From: Sapria himalayana
Lineage: Eukaryota; Streptophyta; Magnoliopsida; Malpighiales; Rafflesiaceae
Assembly: GCA_029783825.1 (NCBI GenBank)
Contig: JAREIK010003421.1
Location: 942,358-1,006,357 of the forward strand
DNA: 64,000 bases
Reading direction: 5' to 3'
The notes beneath the pieces were generated by a model. The model searched no databases. It was given only the letters and a program-made list of their open reading frames with translations, and was not told the DNA's origin. This document shows, in pieces, positions 36,361 to 48,510 of this stretch. The position numbers and the translations under genes are program-made. Position 1 is the first letter of the stretch, and every line of letters begins with the position of its first letter.

Positions 36361-38035
36361 TATAACAAAGTTGGAGCATAGCCAATCCTAGTATTATGAC
36401 AATTTTCTAACAAAGTCAAGACCAAATATGTTGTCATTTCTAGTGGCATGATATCCAAGCTCTATAGAAGATCTGAAGAGAAGACATCAAAGTTGGGACT
36501 TCAATTCTATTCCATTGTCATGACTTCCAACTTAAAATATCACATAGATTTCTAAAGTATAAAAGTTGCACTTAAAAAAGCAAAAGAAAAAGAATGGGAA
36601 CATGACGTGCATACCAAGAATCCTATGTAATGTAAATTCAACCTGAAATTATGAAAAAATCCAAGATAAACAAGAAGAAACTTCGATTGGAATTTGGATT
36701 TTGGGCTTAGAAAATTATTTGGGCTTTCATTGTCACCCTCGAAACCATGAGAAGCTATTCAAAACATGTTTCATGATTTTTCCTATCATATTTGGCTAAA
36801 TTGAATTCTAGGATTAGTAATATAGTTGTATTGTGATAAATTATTGCTTTTATAAGTTTATATTTCTATTTATGTATTTTTTTGGATGTTGATGGATGTG
36901 GATAAAATTTAGAACCAAAAATTAAGATTTTCACAAATACATTAGATTATGCATGTAGACTATGAAAAAAAATGATAGATATATCATGAGACACAATCAT
37001 TAAGTTCAATAAGAAGAATGTGAGAGCTCTTCTAATCTTAACATGTGGGATAAAATAATTTGTGAAAATCCAAAGTGGAGGTATATTTAATTATCGTGAG
37101 TATGGAACTTACAATGTCAAAAGTACAATCATATTAAAAACCAATCTATTATGTAATATCTATAAGAACTAACCTTCAAGTAATATGAGGATTAACTATA
37201 AATTATTACCTAAAAAGTTCACCATAGTATGAGAATTGTGTGTTAACTATGCTGGATGGTGATAAGCATGTCTTGGGACACATATAAGTGGGAGAGATTC
37301 ATATGGTGGTGATAGCCTAAAAATTATTTATACTTATATGACTTTCATAGGTAAGATTCATGGGAAGTACATTTAATTTTCACGAGTATGGTACCTACAA
37401 AGCCAAAAGCACAACTATAATTAGTACCACATTATCTTATATCATTGAGATAATTAGAGGTTGGAGAATTAAAATATATACTCAAAGTAATCATCACTGA
37501 TACTTGATTCATTACCTAAAAAGAGTAGATGTGTGAATGACACATGCATTGAAATATGTATTACTTTGCCAATGAAATACTAAGGCAATAAATAAGAATA
37601 TATCATCCAATAGTCTAATGGATAATAACAACCTTGTATGCCAAGAAAGCACATGAGTATTTCCACACTAATACATTCGTCCAATTACCAAATATGATTT
37701 AAATCAAACACTGATAAACATAATTATGCACAAATATGTTTGACAACCTTAGAGTATGAGCATATTTCCAAAGACCGAGTACATCTATTCAACTCATACA
37801 ATTAATGTTGAATGATCAAACCACCAAAAAAATCTTTATGGGATCAAAATCTAGACTTACATCCATTTTAAAATTTATATGACCTATATACTTGTGGAGC
37901 AATATTAGATGAGAAAATCTCACTCAACTAAGTTTTGAAATCATGTCAATTAACTATGAGTTTTTGCTATCTAACAAAATTGTAACAATTATGTATTTGC
38001 GTGTGATAAATATATTAATTTTATATCATTGGATG
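36361..38035 (+). repeat. Gypsy family LTR fragment, late U3 to U5
   Basis: Begins inside U3 (GTCATTTCTAGTGGCATGAT, then TATA-like AAGTATAAAAGTTG near 36555) and runs through R/U5 to about 37.99 kb. TGATAAGCATGTC... and TATATCATTGAGA-type blocks correspond to 35.4-36.3 kb and 38.1-38.6 kb. It follows copy D directly in the same orientation. Confidence 0.65.
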
Positions 38036-38612
38036 TTTATGTTGAAGTTGTGTTGTGGAATATTGATGGATATGAATGTGTTATAGAAATGAGACTTAGG
38101 GGTTTTACTACATCATAGTTTAATACATTTTAGTTATGGTGGATGGTGATAAGTATGTCATGAGACACACTCAGGCAATATGATAAGAAGGAAGTGACAA
38201 CCCTTCTAACATTAGGTTGTTGAATAAATCTGTGTAGAAATCCAATAATGAGAATGAGATAAATTTAAATCATTGCTAGTATGATGCTCATGAAGCTAAG
38301 GAATGGATTTACCTATGAGTTATCTATTATGCATATTCCAGAAGAATTAATCTCGAGTAATGTCAAAGTTAAGTAGTAAATTTTGAGTTTCACCATAGTA
38401 TAGAAGTCATGAGTTAGCAATGATAGATGATAATTGGTAAGTCATAAGGCACGTATAAAAGGAGGTGACTTATATGATGGTGATAAATTGCAAATCGCAT
38501 TCTCTTGTTTAATTTCCATTGGTAAGATTCATAGAAAGACATATGTTAATTGACATGAGTATGATACTTTTGAAGATGAAAGAACAAATGTCTTTATTAC
38601 CACATTATTATT
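38036..38612 (+). repeat. Gypsy family LTR fragment, early U5
   Basis: A third consecutive piece: GGTGATAAGTATGTCATGAG at 38145 and the ACAACCCTTCTAACATT block repeat the start of R/U5 already seen at 35.4 and 37.25 kb. It is cut off where full LTR copy B begins. Confidence 0.65.
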
Positions 38613-41300
38613 TGATATGTAAAATATTAAATAATACTTGTCATTTATTATGATTTTTATATTGTATTTGCAAGAAAAAGAGCTTTATTTATTATTATTT
38701 CACAAAAACTAAAAATTTGAGGATTTTGATGAATAGTTATGAAATTAGATGTTTTTAAAGTGAAATGTGTGTTTTGTTGGAGTTGGTGACTAGAATGACC
38801 GCAAAAAAATCATATAAGTCATAGTATATGACATTCTATAAATTGCATGACTTTTTTCTCCCCTTCTAGTCTTCAACTCTACCAAGCTATATATTTCACT
38901 CTACAAACTTATGATTTCATAACAATTAGTATGGCATGACTTTATCACCTTGTTTACACATAGTCAAGGTAATCTTTATAAGTCATTGGTTACTTATAGA
39001 TTGCTTTTGATGTCTATTATTGGCTAAAACTTTATACACATAGTCATGGTGATTTTTGTATGTCATGACTTTATCACATTATTGATACAATTTTTTTAAT
39101 ATGTAACATGTTCTTTTGCTTATGAAGATTTCTTAGAGTTGTATTTGAACTAGCTCAAAATAACTTCATGACTTTGACACATCACATCGGAGCAACTAAA
39201 TACCCCACTAATACTAAATGTCATAATTGCCTCCATATTCCATGACTTTCCTTCACTAAATCATAGAATACTCAAGGCAAAGCTGTAGAGTTGATTTGGG
39301 ATCAAAACTTTTGGTTACAAAATATTATAGTGTCTAACTTGAGCTTTGACCAAAATAAGCACCGTGATTCTTGTCTTAAGAGAGAAACAAAAGGTGTGAT
39401 CATTCTTCAATGTCATGACTTTTGATTACAAAAGGAAAATGCATAAGCCCCAACCAAACTCAAAATCATGATATTGTATTACAGAGACTAAACATACAAA
39501 CCATTGTCATATATTAATATCATGACTTTGTGTTACATAGGCTAAACGAGCTACCACAACTTTTCTCTATGTCATGATTATAATGCAAAGGAAAGGGACC
39601 AGAGCCATAACTTATATACAACACCATTACTTTGTGTTACATAACCAAAAACCAAAGTTGATACTTTTATCTAGTTTCATGAATTCTAAGTAAATAACTC
39701 ATACCAAACACTCATGGTATATAAGGAAAATCCAAAGAAACTAAAAGATATTCATGAAAGACATGAGGAAGATGACCCAAGGGGCTCCACTACTCTATTT
39801 TTATAGTAATCCAAGAGCAAAATGGATAATACAAGGTATAGCATTAATCCTTAAAGGAGAGCATGCATTTCGACCCCATTGTAGGCTCAAATCCAAGTGA
39901 AATAAATTAAGCTTTGAGGGATTTAGGTTTTAAAACCTAGATTTTTTCTAGGGCTGAAATTGGGAATTCAAATTTGTATGAGATAAATTTATAATTATCT
40001 TGTATATTATTATTCTTAAATTTAGGCTAAAAAAATAATCTAGAGATGGTTTGATGTATCTATGAATGATGGATGCTTATTTTAATGTTTTAAAGTGATG
40101 ATTTTATGTGGATTTGGTTATTGATGGTTTGCTAGATAAATAGAATTGAAGATAGAGTTTTATCTAATGGTGAGTTTGTATGTGATTTGAGTGGGGAATA
40201 ATGATATGTAAGTCATAAAATCTCTCATGCATACAGAAACAAGAAAGTGATAATTCTTCCAACAATGATACATAAAACAAGCACATATAACAAAACTTGA
40301 AATTAAGGTATATTTAATGGTTGTAAGTATACTTTTTATGAAGTTTGAAAGAACAAAGACTTTTATAGGCCAATTCATTATGCATGTCTTAGAGGAACTG
40401 ACCCTTAATTTATATTGGGTAGAAAAAATAATATTTTTCTAATAGTTTAACCTTTAGTGTGGGAGTTACTTGCTATAGTGGGAGATGATGACGTGTAATC
40501 CATATACTATGTGTGTTCAAAAATGATTCATATGGTAGTGATAGCCTTGCAAGTTAGTTTTTAGCATATGATTTTCACTGGTGAAGCATGAGGGAAAATA
40601 TATATTAATAATGTGAGTATAATACTAATGAAACCAAAAGTATAAAAGCTTTTATTATCATTAATTCTCATTGAGAAAGACCCTACAACTTAGAGAATAA
40701 GAATACATATTTGTAGTAACCATTATGGGTAGTTAATGAGTTCCGTAAAAAGGTGAGGACTAATGGATAACTTTTGAGAAGAAATGATTTGTTGTCTTAG
40801 TGTTATAATAATGAGAGAACAATAGTAATAGGTATGAAATTTTTATCATTAGGAATAACTCAGTAGCTGATGATCACCTTGTATGCTGATAGGGCTAAAG
40901 GTCATTTATAATTAATTAGTCTTTGTTCTATAACTGAGCATAACCACAACAAAGCCAATAAAAATTTTATCATGTATAAAATTATCAATTATTCCTAGAA
41001 ACTAAGATTTATGACTTGAATCTTATTTATTGTGCATATTATAATAATCGTTAATTATCATTGACTAATCTAACTCTAAGTGCAATCCATGTATGATCGA
41101 TATATACATTAAAGGTCCATTTTATTACTTATATGACTCATATACTTATGGAATAATATTTAATGAGAGATTATCACCTAACTAGCTTTTAGGATATTCC
41201 TGACCATACAAATTAGATGTTGTAACAAAGTCAAAATAAGTTTTTAGCACTATTACTATGGATTGCTTTTTTTTTTAAATGATCAGTCACTACTATGCAC
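38613..41300 (+). repeat. Gypsy family LTR (copy B), 5' LTR of E2
   Basis: Starts TGATATGTAAAATATTAAAT and runs about 2.69 kb to the primer-site region at 41.3 kb. It aligns along its length with copy C (44771-47480): the same TTTTGATGAATAGTTATGAAAT near 38728 and 44882, the same TATATAAGGAAA promoter, and the same GAGATGGTTTGATGTATC-type block near 40045 and 46060. Copies B and C flank one internal region, which makes this the best-delimited element of the window. Confidence 0.8.
39717..39726 (+). promoter_or_regulatory. TATA box of LTR copy B
   Basis: GTATATAAGG, identical in core to copy C (45739-45748) while surrounding bases differ. About 1.1 kb into the LTR, so it is the likely start point for full-length element RNA. 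Confidence 0.65.
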
Positions 41301-41304
41301 CAAG

Positions 41305-41330
41305 TTTTTGGTGTTGCTATTAAGGATTGA
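41305..41330 (+). other. Primer-binding-site region of E2
   Basis: TTGGTGTTGCTATTAAGG (41308-41325) looks like a deaminated and slightly rearranged form of the primer site used by Athila/Tat elements, which pairs with the 3' end of an Asp tRNA. It lies right after LTR copy B and before a T-rich leader that ends with a CAG near 41467. Every CpG of the expected site has become TpG, in keeping with methylation decay. Confidence 0.55.
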
Positions 41331-41558
41331 TATTTAATTTTCTATTCAACTTTAATTGGATAGCAAATTTTTATAACATTATCTTGTATTTATCAATAAC
41401 TACCCTTCAAAATGAGTAGTTTTAATTTTAGTAATTTTTATAACATTATCTTGTTTTATTTCACAGAGATTTATATTACATCAATGTCTTGTATTTATCT
41501 TGTAATCATAGTGATATTTTTCATTATTTTTTTCTTCGTTTTTCTTCATTATTAGCAA

Positions 41559-41594
41559 TCACCCCTACATGACTGAAAGGTCATATAGGGGTGA
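41559..41594 (+). other. Leader stem-loop of E2
   Basis: TCACCCCTACATGACT (41559-41574) and AGGTCATATAGGGGTGA (41578-41594) form a near-perfect inverted repeat with a three-base loop. It sits in the leader between primer site and coding region, where retroelement RNAs carry packaging or dimerisation hairpins. That role is inference only. Confidence 0.6.
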
Positions 41595-41639
41595 TGGCTA
41601 TGAATAGATACAATTTTTATTATGATGGAGTTAACAGAT

Positions 41640-42566
41640 TAGGATCTAGAGAATAGAGAAGACTATGCATAGATAAAATTTCCATTATGATGGAGCACAT
41701 TCTTATCTCTATTGCAAGATATATTTTATACCTTATGGTAACCTAGATTAGTTCTACTATTAGGATTACACACACAATGAAGATATGAAATATGAGTGCC
41801 ATTAAAGAGGCTCACTTGATAGATCATTTCCGATAACTATCTCATCACTTGATGACATCATTACAAAGCTTGTATCCGAGACTAGAAAAAAAAATGAAAG
41901 AGAAGAAGAATGAATATAGCAACTTGACATGATGGGGAGAAACACTAACTTGAGTATTATGGAGAAAAATACTACCATAGAAATTTCATTGGCGAGTATG
42001 GATATAATCATCTACGAGGAGGAAAATACTATCTTGAAAGTTCTATTAGTAAATATGAATACAATAATTCACTAAGAGGAAGATGCTACCTTGGAAGTTT
42101 TATCGGTGAGTATGGATATAACCTTTTGTGTGGAGGAAGATGCTACCTTAGAAGTTCAATTGATTAGTATGGATATAATCATTCATAGAGAAAAAGATGC
42201 TACCTTGGAAGTTCCATTGGTTAGTATGGATATCATGTTTAGTGAGGAAGAAAGTGCTGCCATAGAAGATCCAGTGGTAATTATGGCAAAATAGTTGAAG
42301 GAAAGGAAGTTAAATAAGCTGAAAAAACCATGATTCTTTTTGACATAATGGCCCAAATAAAGGAGAAGTGTGATCATTTATTATCGAGAGTGTACGTAGA
42401 GAATATCATTCATGTAATTTTCTACATAGCATTACTAGTGGATAATGAACAAACAAGGAGAAATAATGTGAAAGATTACATGGAGAAACTACCATGAGCA
42501 ATAGAAATTAAAGGAAGAAAAGAAAAATTAATGATTATTTAGTTATAAATAGTAGTTGTAATATTG
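41640..42566 (+). pseudogene. Internal coding remnant with 19-residue repeat domain (E2)
   Basis: Gag and protease are missing from E2; what is left between leader and post-pol motif is this region. The first part (41640-41937) has no clear homology. From 41938 to 42279 six 57-bp units encode about 19 residues each, consensus near SMDI-(4)-EEDATLEVPLV, followed by ATTATGGCAAAATAG. Only one in-frame stop interrupts the last five units (TAA at 42073). The remainder to 42566 includes SRVYVENIIHVIF-like frames without homology. I take it as E2's version of the repeat domain that stands where pol should be. Confidence 0.65.
41938..42279 (+). repeat. 57-bp exact-period coding tandem repeat
   Basis: Units start at 41938, 41995, 42052, 42109, 42166 and 42223, and the next AT-TATG appears at 42280: no insertion or deletion in six units. 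The first unit is diverged. Later units share GAGGAAGATGCTACCTTGGA and AGTATGGATATAATC. The period is a multiple of three and the frame stays open across the last four units, so the array expanded as coding sequence. Confidence 0.9.
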
Positions 42567-42581
42567 CTTGGGAGGTAACTC
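42567..42581 (+). other. Conserved post-pol motif (E2)
   Basis: CTTGGGAGGTAACTC, the second plus-strand occurrence of the GGGAGGCAACCC mark, here with one C-to-T change. Confidence 0.65.
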
Positions 42582-43279
42582 AAGAAACAATTGTTTGTTG
42601 TTATTTTTTTTAGTGTGAAGAAATTTTTGTTTACATGCACATGCACCTCAAACCTTAACACTAATCCATATATAAACCTTCTTGTTTTTAAGATTAGTAA
42701 TTTCACACTAGCTACTAATCTAATTTCAGTAAATTAAAGGTCATGGAAACCTCCACCACTGCGACATCTCAATTATAAAATCATGACAAACCTTCACCAC
42801 TAGGGCTTCCCATTTTTTAAGTAGCAACTAACCTCTACTGTCGTGATTATCATTTATCAAGTCATGACTATTTCTCATGGTCTAGTCAGATTTTTATCAT
42901 CTCAACTTCTCATAAATAAAAAGCCTCAACTAGTAGAGTATATATCACGTCGAGTCAATTTTTTTTTTCTCAAACCCGAACTTTTCTTCCTCGCAAATCT
43001 TTCTCAAATCCTGACCTATATCTAATCATGAAGCTGTAGAGTTATGATAGTAAAATCTTAGAGAGAAGATTGTGTTCTAAGCTAAAATGGAAAAGCTTGG
43101 TGGGAGAAATGAGTAGCAAGGAAAAACTAAGTGGTTGAGATTCATCATTGGCGAGGAGGAACCAAGAACCATGGTGCCCAAGCCGACTTTTGCATGAAGA
43201 CATACAAAAGATGAATAAATTCATTTCTTGTCATTGCCTTTATTGAAGAGTGAGATTTCAATGAATATATGTCATCTTT

Positions 43280-44640
43280 CCTCCAAATTCTTTAAAAGAA
43301 ATATTGGTTTGTATTTTGCATGTATAGAGAAATGGGAAACACCTTGGTCATGAAAAAATTTTATGCTAATTTGAAAGATAGAGATGTGAAGAGGTATTAT
43401 GTGCACTGATATTGGTTATAATTTGATAGGGTAATTTTAAATGAATTTCTTAGATTTTTAAAAGCAAATGATAACACACTTTTCAAATCACTAAAAGAGT
43501 AACCCAACTTCAAAGAAATTGTAAAATTTTTGACGAATATAAAAAAGAATGAAGGATGACTTTGGAGAGTGCATACAGATTTTCCATTTGTGGAGTACTC
43601 ACGGAGGTGAGTTAAGTATGATTGTATTTACTATATACTCCATTTTGTAGACAACACTTCATATCTTGACCATCACACAATAAAGGATAATTTTGTTTTA
43701 TGCCATCTCAATTGGTTTTATGTTTGATATATGAAAAAAAAAATTGAAAAATCCATTCTCAATTATCAAGATGGTAAATTTTTTAGCCACATAATTCACC
43801 TCATCTTGATTACCCTACTATGCAAAGTCGAAGAAGTAAATATGGATGTAACATATATGTGTCTGAGTGTATCTTCCTAAAATTGTTGGGCTTTAAAAAG
43901 GGGCATGAAAGAGACAAAAAAGAAAAAAAAGATGATTCTCAGAGAGAAAGAATCAACTTATTTTGGGCAAATAGGATCATTTTTCATCAAATCCAAAATA
44001 GTAGTAAAGGAAAGAAGTGAGAGAAGACACACACACACACACACATAGAGAGAGAGAGAGAGAGAAGTAGTGAGCATTCTTTATGTGAACAAAAAGATAT
44101 GATAAGTAATATTCATATTTTTGAAGAATATGCAATTTAAAGTCGAAGATAGAGAAGCATGCTTTATTGAGAAGATTGGAAATAAGATTTTTAAACTATT
44201 ACAATGCAAGATCAAACATATTGAGGATGCTATAATGGACAATGCATACTCATTTGGGAGGCTTTACAAGTCAATTTCAATGGAATGGAAAACATCGGTG
44301 ACTAGTAGATGGAAAAAATTTGAAAATGTCATGTTTTACTGAGAGAACCAGAGGAATAGAGAATTGGGATACTATAGTACAAACCAAAAAGATTTATATT
44401 ATGTCATGGGATCTATTGAAGGCAAATTAAATTTGATCGGGAGAAAACAATATGCATTGTACAATATGATTGCGAAAATTTATATTGGGCATCAAGTTCA
44501 AGAGAAAATTCATAGAGACTATTCACTTTGTTGGTATCATTTGAGCATGATAAATTAGATTTTATCTTTGAGAAGTATGATCCTAAAGAAAAACCATATT
44601 GGAAACCACCTTGAATATGTAGATATGTGATATTTTGTTT
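43280..44640 (+). pseudogene. Athila-type plant transposon ORF (E2)
   Basis: Remnant of the extra ORF of Athila-like gypsy elements, known from databases as a putative plant transposon protein domain; its role is not established and it sits where other lineages carry an env-like gene. Part 1 (about 43280-44020): WETPW, VMKKFYANLKDRDVKRYYV (43347-43403), VILNEFLRFLKANDNTLFK, ILHFVDNTSYLDHH-type block (about 43640-43675), LILITLLCKVEEVNMD (43802-43850). Part 2 (44121-44640) has two open pieces, FKVEDREACFIEKIGNK... and YYVMGSIEGKLNLIGRKQ..., which I do not recognise and which may be the ORF's C-terminal half. Stops and one dinucleotide repeat (44027-44065) interrupt it. Confidence 0.8.
44027..44065. 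repeat. (AC)n-(AG)n microsatellite
   Basis: AC repeat at 44027-44045 followed by AG repeat at 44047-44065, inside the transposon ORF remnant of E2. A CT/AG tract is also present in E3 (48550-48576). Confidence 0.95.
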
Positions 44641-44728
44641 TTTTGTGTGTACTTAAAAGTGTTTAGATGTAGTGGTAACAATGTAGAAGTTGTGTGACAT
44701 TGTTCTATTTTTTATAAGTTGAAGATTG

Positions 44729-44770
44729 CTTGCTCGAGAATGAACAATAATTTTAGCATGAGAGATTATT
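44729..44770 (+). other. Polypurine region before 3' LTR of E2
   Basis: TTGCTCGAGAATGAACAATA then TTTTAGCATGAGAGATTATT. The CTCGAG-(A/G)A-GA-CAA phrase followed by a TTTTAG-TGTGGGGG-like purine run is the signature just before the 3' LTR in Athila-like elements; the G run has decayed. The LTR starts at 44771. Confidence 0.7.
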
Positions 44771-45738
44771 TGGTATATAAAATACTAAATTATACTTGCC
44801 ATCTGGTGTGATGTTTATGTTATATTTGCCTAAAAAGTGGCTTTATTTATAACAATTTCACAAAAATAAAGATTTTGAGAATTTTGATGAATAGTTATGA
44901 AATCATGAGTTTTTAGAGTGAAATGTGTGACTTAATGGAGTTATCGACTAGAAGGAGAGTGAAAAATCATACAAGTCATAGTATATGACATGCTATGACT
45001 TGGTTAAATCTTTGTGAACTTATATATTGGTTTTAGTGTCTATTCTTGGTCGAAACTCTACATAGATAGTTATGAAAATCTTCATACGCCATGACTCTAC
45101 CACCTTGTTGACACATTTTTTATTATGTACTTTTTTCTGTTGGCTATGATAATTTCTTAAAGTCAAAGTTAAAATAACTCGAATTAATTTCATGGCTGCA
45201 ACATTAATTTTACATCATTGAAACCAAATACCCTACTAATGCTAAAAGTCATGATAGACTCTATAAACCATGACTTTTCCTTTACTTAACTATAGAATAC
45301 TCATGACAAAGTCACATCACTGATCTAGTGTTATGACTTTTTTCTATAGAATATTATAGAGTCAAACTTGAGCTGCAACCAAAAGAAGCAATATGATTCT
45401 TGGCTCAAGAGAAAAACCAAATCCATGACCATTCTTTAATGTCATACCTTTGGGTTATAGAATAGAAATACAAGTCATGGCTAACCTCAATGTTATGACA
45501 TTGTGTTACAAATGCTAAATGCACAAGTCATGACTACATATCAGTATCATTACTTTGTGTTATAGAGGCTAATTGAAAAATCATGATATTCTCTTGAGTC
45601 ACAACCATCAAGAAAAAAAAAGGCCAAAACCAATACGTATATCTTATGCCATGACTTTGTCTTACATAGTAGAAAGACCTAAACCACAAATTTTATTTTG
45701 TGCCATGAATTCCAAGTAAAAAACTCATACCAGACGCA

Positions 45739-45748
45739 TGTATATAAG
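45739..45748 (+). promoter_or_regulatory. TATA box of LTR copy C
   Basis: TGTATATAAGGAAAC; core identical to copy B. Followed about 85 bp later by CCCTAAAATTC, which is also loosely matched in copy B. Confidence 0.6.
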
Positions 45749-46237
45749 GAAACCCCTAAGAAACTAAGAAGATTTCACATGGGGCATGATGAAGATGACC
45801 CAAAAAACCCTAAAATTCTATTTTCAGGGTGATCCATGAACAACACGTGTAATACAAGGCACAAGTATAAACTCTTATGAGGCATATACACCTTTCAACT
45901 CCCTACAAGGGAAAACTCCAAGTGAAATCAAATGAGTTTTGAGGAATTTAGGTTTTGAAACTTATATTTTCTCTTGGCTGAACTTGAACACCATGTTTCA
46001 TATGCGACAAATTTATAATTATCTCATATCTTATTCTCTCCAATTTCAGGCAAAAAAAAGAATCTAGAGATTGTTTAACTTATCTATGTATGATGGATAC
46101 TTATTTTAATACTTTAATATAATGATTTATTATGAATTTATTTGGTTATAGATAATTGGCATTTAAATAAAACTAAAACTAGGGTTTTTGCTATTGGTGG
46201 GTATATTTATTTGATTTGAGTTAGAGATGGTCATAGG

Positions 46238-46441
46238 CAATGATAAAAATTTCCGATATATCCATCGATATATCTCCGATATATCTATAAATTATAAGTA
46301 TCGATATATTCATTAAGACCGATATATCTATCCTTGATTAGTGCTCATATACAAATACACACCGATATATCTTCGATATATCTGATATATCTGTAAAATC
46401 TAAGTACCGATATATCCGTAAAAATCGATATTTTAATCCTT
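46238..46441. mobile_element. Mutator-like MITE with 9-bp target duplication
   Basis: Insertion of 204 bp inside LTR copy C, absent at the same point of copies A and B. It is flanked by a perfect 9-bp direct repeat GGTCATAGG (46229-46237 and 46442-46450). Its ends are imperfect inverted repeats: AATGATAAAAATTTC on the left and, read from the right, AAGGATTAAAATATC. The inside is built of CCGATATATC/GATATATCTCC words. A 9-bp duplication is the rule for Mutator-like transposons, so I class it there; no coding sequence. Confidence 0.8.
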
Positions 46442-47480
46442 GGTCATAGGTAAGTCATGAAATATACAAACACATATGGAAGGAAGTGACAACCCTTCTA
46501 AAGCATGACATATTAGACAAAACTATAGATTAAAACTCAAAATTGAGATATGTTTAATCATTGTAAGAATGGTGCTAATGAAGCATGAAGTATGAATGTT
46601 TTTATAGGCTAATCTATTATATATGTCTTAGAGGAATTGACCATCAATTGATGTTAGGTTGTAAATATAATATTTTTTTTATGATTTCACTTTTAATGTG
46701 AGAGTCACCTACCATAGTGGGGAGGATGATAGGTAAGCTACATGTTAGGCATATTTTAAGGTGATTCATATAGTGGTGTCATCCCTAAGATTAAGTTTAA
46801 AGCATATAATTTCTATTGGTGAATTTTGAGGAAAAGAATATCTTAAATGTGTGGGTATGATGCTAATAAAGATAAAAGTATAAATAATTTTATTACTATA
46901 TTAATTCTTATTGAGAAAGATATTAGAGGTTGGAGAATATGAATGTGTATCCAAAGCAACCATTATGGGCAATTAATAAGTTGTTTAAAAGTTAATAACA
47001 TGTGAATAACCTTTAAACAAAAATGATTTATTATCTTGGTATTAAAATATCAAGGGGAAATCTATGAGAGGACCCTTATAGGAAGAGCTCAATTGTTGAT
47101 AATTACTTTGCATGCTAATAGGAAAAGAGGTCATTCATAATTTTCTGACTTCATTATACGAGCGAGCATAACCACAAGGCTAATTAAAATTCCATCACGT
47201 ATAAGAATATCAATCATGTCTAAAATCTAAGATTTACAACTTGAATTCTATTTATCTTACCTACTAAGATAGTTATTATTTATTATTGACTAATGTAACT
47301 CTAAGTGCAAACTATGTGGGATTGATATCTAGACTAAAATTCTACTTTTTGACTTGTATGCCCTGTATACTTGCAACATGATATTGGATGAGTGACCCTT
47401 GCCTAATTAGCTTTTGGGACATACCTAACTATAAAAATTAGGTATTGTAAACAAAATAAAAATGATTATTTTTCATCTTT

Positions 47481-47830
47481 AAGATATTAAGGGTTAGATA
47501 AAAAGATTGCATATTTGAAGAAATCATCAGGGTTGTGGATGATTTGTCTAAAAAATGTAGATGTATGATGACCAACTAAAGGAATGACATATTATTTTAG
47601 TAGTAAAATACTAAGTGAATAACTATTAGGAGATCATTCTTGATAATAAAAATCCAAGGATAAAGGACACCTTATATGCCAAAAGGGCACTTGGGTATTT
47701 TTATGCTAATATACTTTTTGTTCAACATTCAAATACAACATCAACCAAATACCAGAAAAATATTCTCACACATAAGGAAATGTTCCAACCCTATATCCTT
47801 TAGTCCCATCATTGATTATAGTATTTAATG
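47481..47830 (+). repeat. Gypsy LTR U5 fragment
   Basis: Follows LTR copy C and resembles 37500-37700: AAATACTAAG-GAATAA..., then CCTTATATGCCAAAAGGGCAC against CCTTGTATGCCAAGAAAGCAC. It is a further short partial copy in the same orientation, ending where minus-oriented U3 starts. Confidence 0.5.
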
Positions 47831-48510
47831 AATTTAATATCATAATGTTGGGCTGAAGTCATGGCAAAGAAGGTTGTTAGATTGCTTCTAGACCATCATG
47901 TCATGAAATATCATGAAAATTATCATGGCTTCAACCAGTATGCATGAAAATAATGTCGTAGCACTAAAAAGATGTCATTACTTAAAAAATTGCTCTTTGG
48001 AGTAATAAAATTATTACATCAAAAAATGTCACTACATAAAATCACTTTACAAAATATTGTTTTGGTTCTATAATAATTATGTCATAAGACAAAAAATATG
48101 CCACAACTTTACATATCGGATCAAGCATTGGCTATCATGATGTAAATATAAAACCATAGCCAAAATGTGTTTAGAGTAAATATAGCCATGATTCTAAAAC
48201 ATTAACATATCCATGAAGAATATGTTGCACGTTGGCTGTCATGACTACTTTGTAGGGTTGTGCTAATGTAAAAAATATCATGACATTGAAAATATCACAA
48301 TTTTATCTCGCTCCTCTACCCTTAAATCATGATTTCCATGAAGTATATTATTTTATCATTTTTTTTGGATACTTTCACTTTTATTGATCAAAACATATCA
48401 AAATCATTATTTCATAAAATACTCAGCATTTAAATACATTTCCAATGCAAACACATTATGATAAATGCCAATAATAATTACAAAAATATAGTAATTTGAG
48501 TGTCAATAAA
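47831..48510 (-). repeat. 3' LTR U3 piece of E3 (reversed)
   Basis: Begins on the minus strand at about 48507 (TTATTGACACTCAAATTAC), directly after the E3 polypurine region; GGCATTTATCATAATGTG recalls the U3 start of copy C. GTCATGAC-like words follow to 47.85 kb. Only U3 is present; R and U5 are missing, and the plus-oriented U5 of E2's neighbour abuts it. Confidence 0.55.

Larger units (their letters stand above)
44771..47480 (+). repeat. Gypsy family LTR (copy C), 3' LTR of E2, with MITE inside
   Basis: Starts TGGTATATAAAATACTAAAT. About 2.7 kb including a 204-bp inserted MITE with its target duplication (46238-46450), so about 2.5 kb without it. It aligns with copy B along its length; the match stops after GTAAACAAAATAAAAATGA near 47475. 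With copy B it bounds an element of about 8.9 kb. Confidence 0.8.

Noticed and set aside
44027..44065. Homologous AG microsatellite shared by E2 and E3 as a conserved family feature
   Set aside because: The distances to the polypurine region differ greatly (about 660 bp against 5 bp), so independent origin is as likely.
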